DNA of 64,000 nt from Adineta steineri (taxonomy: Eukaryota; Rotifera; Eurotatoria; Adinetida; Adinetidae), in NCBI GenBank assembly GCA_905250115.1, contig CAJNOI010000005.1:124001-188000 (forward strand). The letters run 5' to 3'. Position numbers and translations under genes: made by a program. A model generated the notes under the pieces. That model was not told where the DNA came from. It made no database searches and saw only the letters and a program-made list of their open reading frames with translations. Below are positions 63,228 to 64,000 of the stretch, one piece after another (positions within the stretch are counted from its first letter, which is position 1; each line of letters begins with the position of its first letter).

Positions 63228-64000
63228 GTGAGTAGGCTGATTCTCTTATTACTCCTTTAGTAGCGTAGGCGCTTTTACATTGAACCTAGAAGTTGTTTTG
63301 AATAGTTTTCAATTCAAATGGGATCGCAGAAAAAATGTAGGAATCTGAAATTTTATATAAGAATAGCCGTAGTTTCAGACCAGGTAGTTAATGTTTTTAT
63401 TGTGAATATTGAAAGAGTATGCATCGATTTACGGGCAATAGAAGATATCTAAATGTGACACTTCGTTTTAAGTTCTATGATTCCACAATGTTACGGTATT
63501 AAATTTAAATCTAAAACTTTTGAAATTTGAGGCTTTTGGTTGATTCTTTCAGAAAAGTCATGCTTCGTCTAGATAGTTAAGATAGAAATAAGTGTATGAG
63601 AAGATAGCAAGAAATTTAGTTGTTCGAAAACATCGATTTTCATTTGAATACGTTATTAGTGGTCAAAAATTTTAGCGATTTCTACTGAGAGACATGGCTT
63701 ATTCATGTAAACAGAAAAATCTTTTTTTTGATTGCTGTTTCTTTTAAAAATTTCAGATCGCACATATCAGAGTATTTATAAGATTCACATTCTTTATATT
63801 TAAGTCATTTTTTTTGTTAGAAAAAGTCTATTGAGATGACAGAATCCATTTGTTATCGTATCAATTATTACAATAAATAACTTTGCTATATTTTTGATTG
63901 CCGACCAATAACAACTACTTCAAAACTTTTATTATTTCGAAAACATATAAGTTTCTCGAAACTTTTCAGAGCATGATATCACTTGAGTCAATAAACAAGA
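63228..64000 (+). other. Probable long intron of the last gene
   Basis: Begins with a GTGAGT donor; the remaining 770 bases are AT-rich without a coding-like continuation. The next exon should lie outside the window. Confidence 0.55.

Overview
The window is AT-rich animal nuclear DNA with short, clean GT-AG introns mixed with a few of 1-2 kb. Gene content points to a bdelloid rotifer (Rotaria or Adineta type). Several divergent rhodopsin-like GPCRs, an F-box/LRR protein, a U-box-vWA-Vint protein, a stand-alone glutathionylspermidine amidase of non-metazoan type and TGTGGG-type telomere-like motifs sit beside ordinary animal genes: TEAD, membralin, eIF1A and an allatostatin-C/somatostatin-type receptor. 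The genus is inferred from this combination; no marker gene fixes it.

Layout. 1-745 is one arm of a dispersed inverted repeat whose partner lies at 47225-47965. 1170-1790 is a decayed unrecognised gene (- strand). 1806-2507 is a foldback rich in GGTGTG/CACACC repeats. A GPCR lies at 4250-5209 (+) and eIF1A at 6598-7357 (-). A gene-poor stretch follows to 17.1 kb, holding an eIF1A pseudogene (about 14.13-14.61 kb) and a mariner-type foldback (16108-16806). A three-exon GPCR with a very long third loop spans 17129-21609 (+). A hAT-type MITE sits at 23980-24103, then membralin in ten exons (24591-26729, -). A makorin-like RING/CCCH protein (29082-30632, +) is transcribed away from membralin. A second hAT-type MITE with a perfect 8-bp target duplication is at 31188-31371. 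The allatostatin-C/somatostatin-type receptor is at 33118-36599 (-), an F-box protein at 37810-38781 (-), and a decayed TPR-type gene at 39540-40190 (-). The U-box-vWA-Vint gene is at 41641-44243 (+) and the CHAP amidase at 46025-46687 (+). Two intronless GPCRs follow (49337-50299 + and 52074-52985 -), then TEAD in eleven exons (53917-56330, -). A Tc1-type transposase scrap lies near 58.9 kb, and the 5' part of an unrecognised membrane protein gene (62375 onward, +) runs off the end.

The genes do not form an operon or an obvious joint pathway. TEAD, membralin and eIF1A are housekeeping or developmental genes; the GPCRs are neuropeptide or orphan sensors; F-box, U-box and RING proteins all point to ubiquitin ligation but are unrelated in position. 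I found no CRISPR array, rRNA, convincing tRNA or retroviral element. Exon joins were worked out by hand from reading frame and splice sites, and each model listed keeps an open frame across every intron.
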